From contig LOEU01000032.1 of assembly GCA_001516025.1 (NCBI GenBank), forward strand, positions 41,844 through 105,843: DNA of 64,000 nucleotides, read 5' to 3'. The notes under the pieces were generated by a model that worked only from the letters and a program-made list of their open reading frames with translations, made no database searches and was not told where the DNA came from. Source of the DNA: a bacterium BRH_c32. Its GTDB lineage: Bacteria; Bacteroidota; Ignavibacteria; Ignavibacteriales; Melioribacteraceae. A program made the position numbers and the translations under genes. Positions 53,453-63,002 of this stretch are shown here, in pieces (position 1 is the first letter of the stretch; each line of letters starts with the position of its first letter).

Positions 53453-55366
53453 ATGAAAAAATTTCTTTTTAAACCGTTTGAAGAGATGACTAGTGCCGAT
53501 TACCACACAATTGGTTTCAAATCCGGACTCGAGATTCATCAACAATTATTAACCACTAAAAAATTATTTTGCAGATGTCCTGCCGGAAAATATTCTGAAG
53601 TTTATGATGCGGAAATTATCAGACACATGAGACCTACTCTATCGGAGCTTGGAGAATATGACGGCACGGCACTCATGGAATTTAAAACTAAGAAAGATAT
53701 CACGTATAGAATAAAAAGGGAAACAGTTTGCACTTATGAGATGGATGATACCCCTCCATTTTTAATCAATGAGGACGCACTTGATATCGCGCTTACTATC
53801 GGACTATTAATGAACTGTGCAATAGTCGATGAACTGCATATTGCACGAAAACAATATTTAGACGGAAGTATTCCTACCGGATTTCAAAGGACTGCAATTT
53901 TTGGACTCAATGGAGAGATACCATTCAAAGATAGAACTATCTCGATAACACAGATGTCGATTGAAGAGGATTCCTGCCGTGAAGTTTCCGATCAAGGACA
54001 TTCGAGGATCTATTTAACTGACCGCCTTGGGATGCCATTAATTGAGACAGTAACCGGACCCGATATGCGAACACCGCAGGAAGTGGCGGAAGTCGCTCAT
54101 ATATGCAGTCGTCTGGTTAGAAGTACTCAATTAGTGAGGCGCGGAAGCGGAGCCGCTCGCGAGGACGTAAACGTTAGTGTAGAGGGAGGAACACGTATCG
54201 AAATTAAGGGTGTCCCGAAAATCGGAAGGATTCCTCTCCTTACTTATAATGAAGCGATGAGACAGTGGAATCTTTTACGCCTACGTGATGAATTAAATAA
54301 AAGAGGAATTACTAAAGAAACATTCACCTCAAAATCCGAAGATATTACGAAAGTAATAAAGAAAACAGATTACCTTCCTTTGCGCAATGCAATTGATGAA
54401 GGGAGTGTGGTGAAGTGCGTTGTCTTAAATGGTTATACTGGATTGCTTCATTGGCAGACACAAACCGACACCTATTTCTCCCGTGAGATTTCGGATCGTG
54501 TAAGAGTAATTGCTTGCCTTACGAAAATTCCGAATATTATTCATTCAGATAGCAAGGGGGATAATATCTCCTCTGCAGAGTGGAGCAATATTAAGAAATC
54601 GGTTAATGCCTCAGATAATGATTCTCTTGTATTGGTATGGGGGAACGAGCAGGATACGGAAACCGCAGTTAAGGAAATTAATATTAGAGCTAAGGAAGCT
54701 ACCATTGGAGTGCCATCGGAAACGAGACAAGCTCTTAGGGATGGAACAAATGGTTTTGAACGAATCCTACCGGGAGCAGATAGAATGTATCCCGATACTG
54801 ATCTTCCGCCCACTCAAATAAAAAGAGAAAAATTAGAAAAATTAAGCAAAAATATTCCCGAAAGATATTGGGATAGAGAAGAGTGGTATTACTCGCTCGG
54901 AATTCCGAAAGACGTTATCCCCGATCTCGCTATATCTAAATTTGCAGAATTATTTAAGTATCTTGTAGTGGAACTAAATATTAATCCGACTCTTGCCGCT
55001 GTTACATTAATCCAATTCCCGAAGCGGTTAAAAAAGAAAAATTTGGATTTAAGTCTCATGGATGAAAGGATGATTCTAAGAATATTCAAAACGTATCGTG
55101 AAGGGATATTACCGAAAGATTCAATCCTAACAGCATTGGAATTATCGATTAAAAAAGGGAAATATTATCCCGAAATGTTACCGAGACCCGCAACAATAAA
55201 AGAAGCAAAAGTGCTTATTGAAGAATGTAGTACAGAATTAAGTCAAATTAAATTAAGAGACTATAAGAATGCTAAGAAGATCATTATGAGTCAAGTAATG
55301 GAAAAACTCCGAATGAAAATTGATGCTGCAATAGTGTATAATTACGTTACTAAAATTGAGGTATAA
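53453..55366 (+). CDS. gatE: Archaeal-type glutamyl-tRNA(Gln) amidotransferase subunit E
   Basis: A 637-residue protein with the full GatE architecture. The GatB/GatE cradle domain carries GLEIHQQL (25-32) and LFCRCPAG with C40/C42, MSIEEDSCRE and VTGPDMRTP. A GAD domain is inserted at about 290-425. The conserved block PSETRQAL (421-428) is followed by GADRMYPDTDLPP (441-453), then a YqeY-like tail. With GatD, GatE amidates Glu-tRNA(Gln) in archaea; bacteria usually use GatCAB, whose GatB lacks the GAD insert. No gatD lies in this window. Codon use does not look foreign. It is preceded by phoH (12 bases) and followed with no gap by a haem-binding-type gene. Confidence 0.9.
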   Translation: MKKFLFKPFEEMTSADYHTIGFKSGLEIHQQLLTTKKLFCRCPAGKYSEVYDAEIIRHMRPTLSELGEYDGTALMEFKTKKDITYRIKRETVCTYEMDDTPPFLINEDALDIALTIGLLMNCAIVDELHIARKQYLDGSIPTGFQRTAIFGLNGEIPFKDRTISITQMSIEEDSCREVSDQGHSRIYLTDRLGMPLIETVTGPDMRTPQEVAEVAHICSRLVRSTQLVRRGSGAAREDVNVSVEGGTRIEIKGVPKIGRIPLLTYNEAMRQWNLLRLRDELNKRGITKETFTSKSEDITKVIKKTDYLPLRNAIDEGSVVKCVVLNGYTGLLHWQTQTDTYFSREISDRVRVIACLTKIPNIIHSDSKGDNISSAEWSNIKKSVNASDNDSLVLVWGNEQDTETAVKEINIRAKEATIGVPSETRQALRDGTNGFERILPGADRMYPDTDLPPTQIKREKLEKLSKNIPERYWDREEWYYSLGIPKDVIPDLAISKFAELFKYLVVELNINPTLAAVTLIQFPKRLKKKNLDLSLMDERMILRIFKTYREGILPKDSILTALELSIKKGKYYPEMLPRPATIKEAKVLIEECSTELSQIKLRDYKNAKKIIMSQVMEKLRMKIDAAIVYNYVTKIEV

Positions 55367-55804
55367 ATGAGACCGGGTAGAACAATATTTCTTGTGCTAG
55401 TTTTAGCAATAATAGGCATTCAATTTATCGAAGTTGAAAGAACAAATCCGCCGGTAACCGATGAGATTAAAGCCCCGGCAGATATAATGGAAATCCTTAA
55501 AAAATCATGCTATGACTGTCATTCAAATGAAACAGTCTGGCCTTGGTATAGTAAAGTAGCCCCTGTCTCATGGCTTGTGGCAGATGACGTCGAAAAAGGA
55601 AGGAAGCATCTCAATTTCTCTACTTTTGAATCATTGGATACCAGCGTAAAATTCAAGAAAAAAGATGAAATTTTAGAAGAAGTACAAAACGGCGAAATGC
55701 CTCTTGACATATACACATTGATGCATCCCACTTCAAGTCTTGAGATATTGCAGAAAGCAAAAATTGAAAAATGGGTTACCGGTAAATCAAGAATGACAAA
55801 TTGA
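55367..55804 (+). CDS. Haem-binding domain protein (CxxCH)
   Basis: A 145-residue protein with an N-terminal membrane helix (IFLVLVLAIIGIQFI) that acts as anchor or uncleaved signal. A haem-attachment motif C48-x-x-C51-H52 lies in KKSCYDCHSNETVWPWY, followed by VAPVSWLVADDV, the typical signature of the Bacteroidota haem-binding domain. Another Met, in GEMPLDIYTLMHP, could supply the distal ligand. It probably carries one c-type haem in the periplasm, perhaps in electron transfer or oxygen handling. It begins directly after the gatE stop. Confidence 0.85.
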   Translation: MRPGRTIFLVLVLAIIGIQFIEVERTNPPVTDEIKAPADIMEILKKSCYDCHSNETVWPWYSKVAPVSWLVADDVEKGRKHLNFSTFESLDTSVKFKKKDEILEEVQNGEMPLDIYTLMHPTSSLEILQKAKIEKWVTGKSRMTN

Positions 55805-55915
55805 TATAAATGTTAGATAAATATTTAATGATTTCGTAAATTAGGAGTAAGTATCTAAATAAAAATGTCAATTTATTTATAAAGTTTAAAGAAAAAGAGA
55901 TGAAAGGAAAGAAAA

Positions 55916-58594
55916 ATGGCTGATCCAAAGAAATATAGTCACTCGGAACTTGATGAAACCGAAATACGAGAATGGCTTGAATCATTAGAATATGTACTTC
56001 AATCGGGTGGACCTGAGAAAGTGAAGGCATTGCTTCATGACCTCGATATGTATGCGCATGAGGCAGGAGTAGAGTTACCTTTCACGGCAAACACTCCTTA
56101 TATAAACACAATTACAAAGGAAAAGCAGTCTCCATTTCCGGGCGGAAGAGAAATAGAAAGAAGAATTAAAAGCTTAATCCGCTGGAATGCTATGGCAATG
56201 GTCGTAAGAGCAAATAAAGAAGAGCAGGGTATTGGTGGACACATCTCAACGTATGCTTCGGCTGCTACTTTATACGAAATTGGTTTTAACCATTTCTTTA
56301 AAGGAAAAGATGAAAATCGAGACGGCGATATTATCTATTTTCAGGGACATGCTTCGCCGGGTATTTATGCAAGAGCATTCTTAGAAGGACGCATTTCCAA
56401 AGAATTATTAGAAAATTTTAGACGAGAATTAAAACCGGGCGGCGGACTTTCATCATATCCTCATCCATGGTTAATGCCCGATTTTTGGGAATTTCCAACT
56501 GTTTCAATGGGTCTCGGTCCAATCATGGCAATCTATCATGCACGTTTCAATCGTTATTTGGAAGATAGAGGATTAAAGAAACCGAGTGATCAGAAGGTAT
56601 ATGCTTTCCTTGGCGATGGTGAAACGGATGAACCGGAAACACTCGGAGCTATTTCACTTGCAGCACGCGAGAAATTAGATAATCTCATTTTTGTAATTAA
56701 TTGTAATCTTCAACGTCTCGATGGTCCTGTAAGAGGAAATGGAAATATTATTCAAGAATTGGAGAGAAATTTCAGAGGGAACGGTTGGAATGTAATAAAA
56801 GTCATTTGGGGCAGCGATTGGGATTCTCTTCTTGATGCAGATAAATCGGGTCTTTTAGTAAGAAGAATGAATGAAATGATTGATGGTGAATCTCAAAATC
56901 ATATCGTCAAAGATGGTAAATATATACGTGATAGCTTTTTTGGAAAATATCCCGAACTTCTGGAATTAGTAAAAGATTATTCGGATGAACAATTGGAGAA
57001 GATGAAACGTGGCGGACATGATCCGCTTAAAGTATTCGCTGCTTATAAGGCTGCTATCGAGCATAAAGGACAACCGACAGTAATCCTTGCTAAGACTGTT
57101 AAAGGTTATGGGCTTGGCGAAGCAGGCGAAGGGAAGAACGTTACTCATCAGCAGAAAAAATTGAATGACGAAGAATTAAAAGAATTTAGAACACGATTCG
57201 GAATTCCGATATCAGATGAAGATGTGGCTAAAGCTCCATTTTATAGACCTACCGAAGATAGTGCTGAGATTAGATATCTAAAAGAAAGGAGGAAGGCCTT
57301 AGGAGGTTATGTACCTAAGCGAATTGTGAAAGCGCAACCAATTCAAACTCCCTCTGAAGAACTTTTTGAAGAATTTTATTCGGGAACAGATGGAAGAGAT
57401 GTTTCCACTACTATGGTGTTCGTTAGAATATTAACAAAATTATTGAAAGATAAAGAAGTTGGTAAATTAATTGTACCGATAGTGCCCGATGAAGCAAGAA
57501 CATTCGGAATGGAATCATTATTCCGCCAAATCGGAATCTATTCTCATATCGGACAGCTTTATGAACCGGTAGATAGAGACAGCTTGCTTTATTATAAAGA
57601 AGCAAAGAACGGACAGATTTTAGAAGAGGGAATTACCGAAGCAGGTGCTATGTGCTCATTTATTGCTGCCGGTTCTGCTTATGCAAACCATGGAATAAAT
57701 ATGATCCCATTCTTTACATACTATTCGATGTTCGGATTCCAAAGAATTGGGGACTTAGCTTGGGCAGCAGCCGATATGAGAGTAAAAGGATTTATGCTCG
57801 GTGCTACAGCCGGCAGAACCACTCTTGCAGGTGAAGGACTTCAACATCAAGATGGCAATAGTCTTCTTTTATCATACACAATTCCAAATTTAGTTTCGTA
57901 TGATCCAGCATTCGCTTATGAATTGGCGGTTATTATTCGTGATGGTATTTATCGTATGTATGAAAAGCAGGAAGATATTTATTACTACATCACGATTATG
58001 AATGAGAATTATCCAATGCCTAAGATGCCTGAAGGTTCTAGAGAAGGAATCTTGAAAGGTATGTATAAATTTAAGGCAACAGAAAAGAAAAACTCAAAAG
58101 TGAAAGCTAACCTAATGGGTAGCGGAACTATTATGAATGAAGTAATTAAAGCAGCCGAAATACTTGAATCAAAATATAATGTTGCCTCTGATGTTTGGAG
58201 CGTTACAAGTTATAAATTGCTTCATTTGGATGCTCAAGAAACAGAAAGATGGAATATGTTAAATCCTGATAAAAAAGAGAGAACTTCCTATGTAAGTGAA
58301 ATAACAAAGGGAGAAAAGGGAGTATTTATTGCTGCATCTGATTTTGTTCAGATTATGGGAGATTCACTTGCTAAGTGGCTACCTGCTCCGCTTCATACAC
58401 TCGGCACTTTCGGATTTGGAAGAAGCGAAGGAAGAGAATCGCTTAGAGATTTCTTTGAAGTGGATGCTAAGCATATTGTTTATGCCACTCTATATTCGTT
58501 AGTAAAAGAGAAACAATTAAAACCGGATGTTCTTAAAAAAGCAAAAAAAGAACTTGGAATTAACCCGGATAAACCTAATCCTGCTAAATCTTAA
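55916..58594 (+). CDS. aceE: Pyruvate dehydrogenase E1 component, homodimeric type
   Basis: An 892-residue single-chain E1 that decarboxylates pyruvate with thiamine diphosphate and passes the acetyl unit to the lipoyl arm of E2. Family features are the E1 start (DETEIREWLESLEYVL), HISTYASAATLYEIGFNHFF, SSYPHPWLMPDFWEFP, the ThDP/Mg motif GDGETDEPETLGAISL with INCNLQ, and GEGLQHQDG in the second half. It is the first gene of the pdh operon, 14-29 bases from E2, and has an A/G-rich ribosome site (aaaggaaag). Many Bacteroidota use the alpha/beta E1 instead. Confidence 0.95.
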   Translation: MADPKKYSHSELDETEIREWLESLEYVLQSGGPEKVKALLHDLDMYAHEAGVELPFTANTPYINTITKEKQSPFPGGREIERRIKSLIRWNAMAMVVRANKEEQGIGGHISTYASAATLYEIGFNHFFKGKDENRDGDIIYFQGHASPGIYARAFLEGRISKELLENFRRELKPGGGLSSYPHPWLMPDFWEFPTVSMGLGPIMAIYHARFNRYLEDRGLKKPSDQKVYAFLGDGETDEPETLGAISLAAREKLDNLIFVINCNLQRLDGPVRGNGNIIQELERNFRGNGWNVIKVIWGSDWDSLLDADKSGLLVRRMNEMIDGESQNHIVKDGKYIRDSFFGKYPELLELVKDYSDEQLEKMKRGGHDPLKVFAAYKAAIEHKGQPTVILAKTVKGYGLGEAGEGKNVTHQQKKLNDEELKEFRTRFGIPISDEDVAKAPFYRPTEDSAEIRYLKERRKALGGYVPKRIVKAQPIQTPSEELFEEFYSGTDGRDVSTTMVFVRILTKLLKDKEVGKLIVPIVPDEARTFGMESLFRQIGIYSHIGQLYEPVDRDSLLYYKEAKNGQILEEGITEAGAMCSFIAAGSAYANHGINMIPFFTYYSMFGFQRIGDLAWAAADMRVKGFMLGATAGRTTLAGEGLQHQDGNSLLLSYTIPNLVSYDPAFAYELAVIIRDGIYRMYEKQEDIYYYITIMNENYPMPKMPEGSREGILKGMYKFKATEKKNSKVKANLMGSGTIMNEVIKAAEILESKYNVASDVWSVTSYKLLHLDAQETERWNMLNPDKKERTSYVSEITKGEKGVFIAASDFVQIMGDSLAKWLPAPLHTLGTFGFGRSEGRESLRDFFEVDAKHIVYATLYSLVKEKQLKPDVLKKAKKELGINPDKPNPAKS

Positions 58595-58623
58595 TTAAAA
58601 AGAAAAAATTGGAAGTGATAGAT

Positions 58624-60015
58624 ATGGCTATAGAATTTAAATTACCAATGTTAGGCGAGAATATTAAGTCGGCAGATATTCTTAAGATTCTTGTCTCCGA
58701 AGGTGATAAAGTAGAAAAAGATCAGATTGTTCTCGAACTCGAAACCGATAAAGCGACAATGGAAGTGCCGATTGAAGAAGCCGGCACAATTACTAAAGTA
58801 CTTTTGAAAGAAGGTGCAAAAGCAGATATCGGAGCAGCGGTTTTTACTTATGAACCGGCTTCGGGTGATGAAAAATCTGATGCTGAAGATTCAAAAAAGG
58901 GACAATCTAAAAAGGAAACTCCTAAAGAGGAGGAATCGAAAAAAGAGACTATAAAAAAAGAAGAAGATAAAAAGGAAGAACTGTCAGTAAGCTCCGCGAC
59001 TAATCCGAAAGAAGATAAAGGAAGTGCTAAGGAACCGGATAAATCGGTGAATTTAATTACTCCACTCTCGGCAAATGTTACAGAGATGCCCGATAAAATT
59101 GCTCCTGCTTCTCCATCGGTAAGAAGATTCGCTCGTGAGATTGGAATCGATATTCATTCGGTTAGAGCTTCGGGCAATAATGGAAGAATCACAATCGAAG
59201 ACGTTAAAGCTTATGCAAAGAGTATGAATGAACTGATTTCTTCGGGTGGAGCCGGAGCTTCTGGCGGAGGCGGTTCGTTCTATAAAGAAACTTTACCCGA
59301 TTTCACTAAATGGGGTGATATAGAAAAACAACCGATGAGCAATATCCGAAGAAAAACGGCGGAACATCTATCTTATGCTTGGCAGACGATCCCTCACGTT
59401 ACGCAATTTGAAAAAGCTGATATTACAGAGCTAGAAAAGATCAGAAAGCAATTCGGGAAAAAAACAGAAGAAGCCGGAGGTAAGCTTACCGTTACTGCAA
59501 TATTGATTAAAGTAATTGCTTCTGCGCTTAAAGTATTCCCACAGTTCAACTCCAGTATTGATATGGAAAAGAACGAAATTATTTATAAGAAATATTTTAA
59601 TATCGGTATTGCTGTTGATACCGAAAGAGGATTATTGGTACCGGTAGTAAGAGATGCCGATAAGAAAAATGTAATTCAAATTGCTGCTGACCTTGCGGAG
59701 ATATCAAAGAAAGCACGCAATAGAAAATTATCACTTGAAGATATGCAAGGCGGTTCGATTTCGGTAAGTAATTTGGGCGGTATTGCGGGGACTTATTTTA
59801 CTCCTATCGTTAATGCTCCGGAAGTGGCAATACTCGGTGTATCACGTTCGGCAATGGAGCCGGTTTATATCGATGGGAAATTTGAACCGAGATTGATGAT
59901 GCCTCTATCGTTATCGTATGATCATAGAATTATAGACGGAGCTGATGCAGCCCGATTCATTAAATGGGTAGTAAGTGCATTGGAACAACCGTTTTTACTT
60001 ACATTAGAAGGTTGA
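58624..60015 (+). CDS. aceF: Pyruvate dehydrogenase E2 component (dihydrolipoyl acetyltransferase)
   Basis: The start is set at the ATG at 58624 with GGAAG eight bases before it; a TTG at 58609 lies at that ribosome site itself. This gives 463 residues with one lipoyl domain (lipoylated K43 in ETDKATMEV), a Lys/Glu-rich mobile linker (about 80-145), a peripheral-subunit-binding domain (ASPSVRRFAREIGID), and a Gly/Ser linker. The acyltransferase domain ends with the catalytic SYDHRIIDGADAARF. It transfers the acetyl group to CoA and forms the core of the complex with aceE and lpd. Confidence 0.95.
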   Translation: MAIEFKLPMLGENIKSADILKILVSEGDKVEKDQIVLELETDKATMEVPIEEAGTITKVLLKEGAKADIGAAVFTYEPASGDEKSDAEDSKKGQSKKETPKEEESKKETIKKEEDKKEELSVSSATNPKEDKGSAKEPDKSVNLITPLSANVTEMPDKIAPASPSVRRFAREIGIDIHSVRASGNNGRITIEDVKAYAKSMNELISSGGAGASGGGGSFYKETLPDFTKWGDIEKQPMSNIRRKTAEHLSYAWQTIPHVTQFEKADITELEKIRKQFGKKTEEAGGKLTVTAILIKVIASALKVFPQFNSSIDMEKNEIIYKKYFNIGIAVDTERGLLVPVVRDADKKNVIQIAADLAEISKKARNRKLSLEDMQGGSISVSNLGGIAGTYFTPIVNAPEVAILGVSRSAMEPVYIDGKFEPRLMMPLSLSYDHRIIDGADAARFIKWVVSALEQPFLLTLEG

Positions 60016-60021
60016 TAGAAT

Positions 60022-61440
60022 ATGAGTACAAAAACTGAATTATTGGTAATTGGAGGTGGACCGGGAGGATATGCTGCAGCATTCTTGGCTGCAGATCTTG
60101 GTATGCAAGTTACATTGGTGGATATGGAAAAACATCCGGGCGGAGTTTGCCTTTGGAGAGGTTGTATCCCATCTAAAGCTCTCCTTCATATTGCTAAATT
60201 AATAAAAGAAGCAGAAGAAGCTGAAAAAATTGGAATTAAGTTCGGTAAACCGGAAATAGATGTTAATAAGATAAGAGAATTTAAGAATGGTGTCGTAGGT
60301 AAACTTACAGGTGGATTGGGGCAATTAGCAAAACAGAGAAAAGTAAATTTTATTCAAGGTAAAGCAACATTCGTTAATTCCACATCAGTATCTATTGCAA
60401 AAAGCGACGGAACAACCGAGACAGTAGAATATAATAAAGCGATATTGGCAACGGGTTCAGTGCCTTCAAAAGTACCGGGACTATCGATCGATTCCGAGCG
60501 TGTAATGGATTCTACCGGTGCACTCGAAATGAATGATGTACCGGAAAAACTTCTTGTTGTAGGCGGTGGTTATATAGGACTTGAATTAGGTTCTGTGTAT
60601 GCAGCCCTCGGTAGTAAAGTAACGGTTGTGGAGATGACTTCGGGACTTCTTCCCGGTGCTGATCGCGATCTAGTTGCCGTCCTAGCTAAAAGAGTTACTT
60701 CACTTATGTCTGCAATTTATCTCGATACAAAAGTTGTGGAACTCAAAGAAGTAAAAGAAGGAATCAAGGTGAAATTTGAAGGTCCTAAAGTTACTGATCC
60801 GGAGCAGATATTCGATAAAGTATTAATTTCGGTTGGAAGAAGACCTGTAACTACGGGCTTCGGAATAGAAAATACAAAAGTAAAGGTTAATGAAAGAGGT
60901 TTTGTAGTTGTAGATAAACAGATGAAAACAGATGACCCTGCAATATTCGCAATCGGAGATATCGTTGGCAACCCGATGTTAGCGCATAAAGCTTCTGCGG
61001 AAGGGAAAGTGGCTGTGGAAGTAATTCACGGTGAAAAATCTTTCTTTGAACCGGCACAAATCCCGGCAGTGGTTTTCACAGACCCTGAATTAGCTTGGGC
61101 AGGTCTTACTGAATTAGAGGCAAAGGAAAAAGGGATAGAAGTTCAGATTGCAAAATTCCCATGGGGTGCAAGCGGCAGAGCAACTACATTGGATAGAAAC
61201 GATGGCCTTACTAAGTTAATTATCGAACCGGGAACGGAGCGAATTCTTGGCGTTGGTATGGTTGGCGTTGGAGCAGGCGATATGATTGCCGAAGGTGCTC
61301 TTGCAATCGAAATGGCTGCGAACGTTAAGGATCTTTCTTTGACAATACATCCACATCCTACTTTATCTGAGACAATGATGGCTGCTGCAGAAGTATTTTA
61401 TGGACATGCAACCGATATGTATAGACCAAAGAGAAAATAA
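60022..61440 (+). CDS. lpdA: Dihydrolipoyl dehydrogenase (E3)
   Basis: A 472-residue FAD flavoprotein that reoxidises dihydrolipoamide and reduces NAD. FAD site GGGPGGYAAA (11-20); redox pair C43/C48 in GGVCLWRGCIPSK; second nucleotide motif VGGGYIGLELG; FAD-binding AIGDIVGNPMLAHKA; and the C-terminal catalytic HPHPTLSE. All active-site residues are intact. The gene begins 6 bases after aceF and its last base is the A of the next ATG. It completes a full E1-E2-E3 operon and could also serve other 2-oxoacid complexes. Confidence 0.97.
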   Translation: MSTKTELLVIGGGPGGYAAAFLAADLGMQVTLVDMEKHPGGVCLWRGCIPSKALLHIAKLIKEAEEAEKIGIKFGKPEIDVNKIREFKNGVVGKLTGGLGQLAKQRKVNFIQGKATFVNSTSVSIAKSDGTTETVEYNKAILATGSVPSKVPGLSIDSERVMDSTGALEMNDVPEKLLVVGGGYIGLELGSVYAALGSKVTVVEMTSGLLPGADRDLVAVLAKRVTSLMSAIYLDTKVVELKEVKEGIKVKFEGPKVTDPEQIFDKVLISVGRRPVTTGFGIENTKVKVNERGFVVVDKQMKTDDPAIFAIGDIVGNPMLAHKASAEGKVAVEVIHGEKSFFEPAQIPAVVFTDPELAWAGLTELEAKEKGIEVQIAKFPWGASGRATTLDRNDGLTKLIIEPGTERILGVGMVGVGAGDMIAEGALAIEMAANVKDLSLTIHPHPTLSETMMAAAEVFYGHATDMYRPKRK

Positions 61441-62582
61441 TGCGGTTAAAATATTTTGTATTGATCTTATTATTCAGTGCGGTTTCGATAAATGCTCAAG
61501 ATTGGGTACGGTTCGATTCGCTTCTTGTAAAAGGGATTGATCAAATATATGGTATAAAATTTCAGGAAGCGGAGAAGACATTTAAGATAGTGGAAAAAGA
61601 ATACCCGCGGCATCCCGCGGGTAAGTTTTTTGCAGCTATGATTACGTGGTGGAAAATTGCTACCGATATCGATAATACTCAATATGATGATGAGTTTTAT
61701 GATCAATTAGATGATGCAATTGATCTTTGCGATGATATACTTGATGATAACGATAAGAATGTCGATGGTCTCTTTTTCAAAGGCGGCTCTCTTGGATTTA
61801 GAGGAAGACTCCTTGCAATAAGAGAAAATTGGTTTGATGCTGCTTTGGATGGAAAAGAGGCACTTCCATTGATCTTCAAAGCCTATGAAAATGATCCCAA
61901 GAGAATTGACGTTCAGATGGGTTTTGGAATTTATAACTATTATGCCGCCGTAATACCTGCTCGTTATCCGGTCGTAAAACCATTTATGGTTTTCTTTCCT
62001 AAAGGAGATAAAGAAAAAGGGCTGAAACAATTAGAGCATGTTGCCTTTAATGGACGATACACTAAAATTGAATCGCGCTATTTTCTGATGACACTCTATT
62101 TCCAATTTGAAAATAATTGGGAAGAGGCAATGAAGTATGCAAAACTATTGATTAAAGATTATCCCGATAATCCCGTTTTTCAAAAATATTACGGAACTAT
62201 ATTCGTTAGACAAAATGATTACGCATCCGCCCAGAAAGTATTTAGAAATGTTCTTGATAAAGTAAAAAAAGGTTACCCTGCATATAATGATAGATTTGAA
62301 AGAGAAGCCGAGTATTATATCGGAATGCATCACAGAGAAAAAGGAAATATAGATTCTACAATTTATTATTTATCTAAAAGTGTATTCATTTCTAAAGTAA
62401 TTGAAAAAGATGAACCGAAAGGTTTTTTGATAATGGGTTCGCTCTATCTTGCAATGGCTTATGATCAAGCAGGACGCCGTCAGGAGGCAATAAAATTATA
62501 TAAAGAAATTTTAGATTATCCTGATAGAAGCAATTCCCGCAAACTCGCCGAACAATACCTCAAAACACCGTATAAAGATTAG
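61440..62582 (+). CDS. Exported TPR-repeat protein of unknown function
   Basis: A 380-residue protein with a signal peptide (1-20, ending VSINAQ). The mature part is a stack of helical hairpins with TPR-like spacing, for example QEAEKTFKIVEKEYPRHPAG near residue 45 and YASAQKVFRNVLDKVKKG near 265, ending DQAGRRQEAIKLYKEIL. Such periplasmic or outer-membrane TPR proteins act as scaffolds in envelope assembly. Its ATG overlaps the lpdA stop by one base, so it is translated from the pdh transcript; why a TPR scaffold sits there is unclear. Confidence 0.8.
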   Translation: MRLKYFVLILLFSAVSINAQDWVRFDSLLVKGIDQIYGIKFQEAEKTFKIVEKEYPRHPAGKFFAAMITWWKIATDIDNTQYDDEFYDQLDDAIDLCDDILDDNDKNVDGLFFKGGSLGFRGRLLAIRENWFDAALDGKEALPLIFKAYENDPKRIDVQMGFGIYNYYAAVIPARYPVVKPFMVFFPKGDKEKGLKQLEHVAFNGRYTKIESRYFLMTLYFQFENNWEEAMKYAKLLIKDYPDNPVFQKYYGTIFVRQNDYASAQKVFRNVLDKVKKGYPAYNDRFEREAEYYIGMHHREKGNIDSTIYYLSKSVFISKVIEKDEPKGFLIMGSLYLAMAYDQAGRRQEAIKLYKEILDYPDRSNSRKLAEQYLKTPYKD

Positions 62583-63002
62583 TTAATATTTTTTTGTTAT
62601 TTCAATTGCGCAATTAAATTTGAATTACTATTGAGTAAAAATTTTCTCCTTAAGTTTTTATACTCAAAAATACTAAACTAATAATTTACTTCGTTATTTT
62701 TATTATATCAATGATAATCGACATAATAAGTAGTGCAAAAATATTGGTACTATCTTTTCTAATTATTTCTAATTATGTTTTTTATATAATAATAAAATAT
62801 TCGAGGTACTACTATGAAAAAGATACTATTATCTCAATTAGCATTGCTTCTGATTTTTAACTTCTACATCAAAAATGATATTGCTTTTCTATCATCTTCT
62901 AAATTAAACAAATTATGTGACCGAGTTACACCCAACAATTACAGTGTTTTTTATAAATCCATTAATCATTTCGTTTACTTTAAATAATTACATCGAGGGG
63001 TT
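62583..63002 (+). other. AT-rich intergenic region before the Ycf48-like gene (420 bases)
   Basis: Apart from the 57-codon frame listed separately, I see no gene, RNA or strong hairpin. Long runs of A and T occur around 62620-62800; a promoter for the downstream secreted protein is likely here, but I cannot place it precisely. The last bases hold GAGGGG at 62995-63000, the ribosome site of the next gene. Confidence 0.5.
62814..62987 (+). CDS. Possible 57-residue secreted peptide or truncated gene start
   Basis: An ATG with an upstream GAGG (62803-62806) opens a 57-codon frame beginning MKKILLSQLALLLIFNF, a plausible signal peptide. The rest of the peptide (KNDIAFLSSSKLN...) shows no family likeness. 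The start region resembles that of the Ycf48-like gene just downstream (also GAGG and MKK), so this may be the leftover 5' end of a lost secreted-protein gene. It could also be chance. Confidence 0.3.
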   Translation: MKKILLSQLALLLIFNFYIKNDIAFLSSSKLNKLCDRVTPNNYSVFYKSINHFVYFK

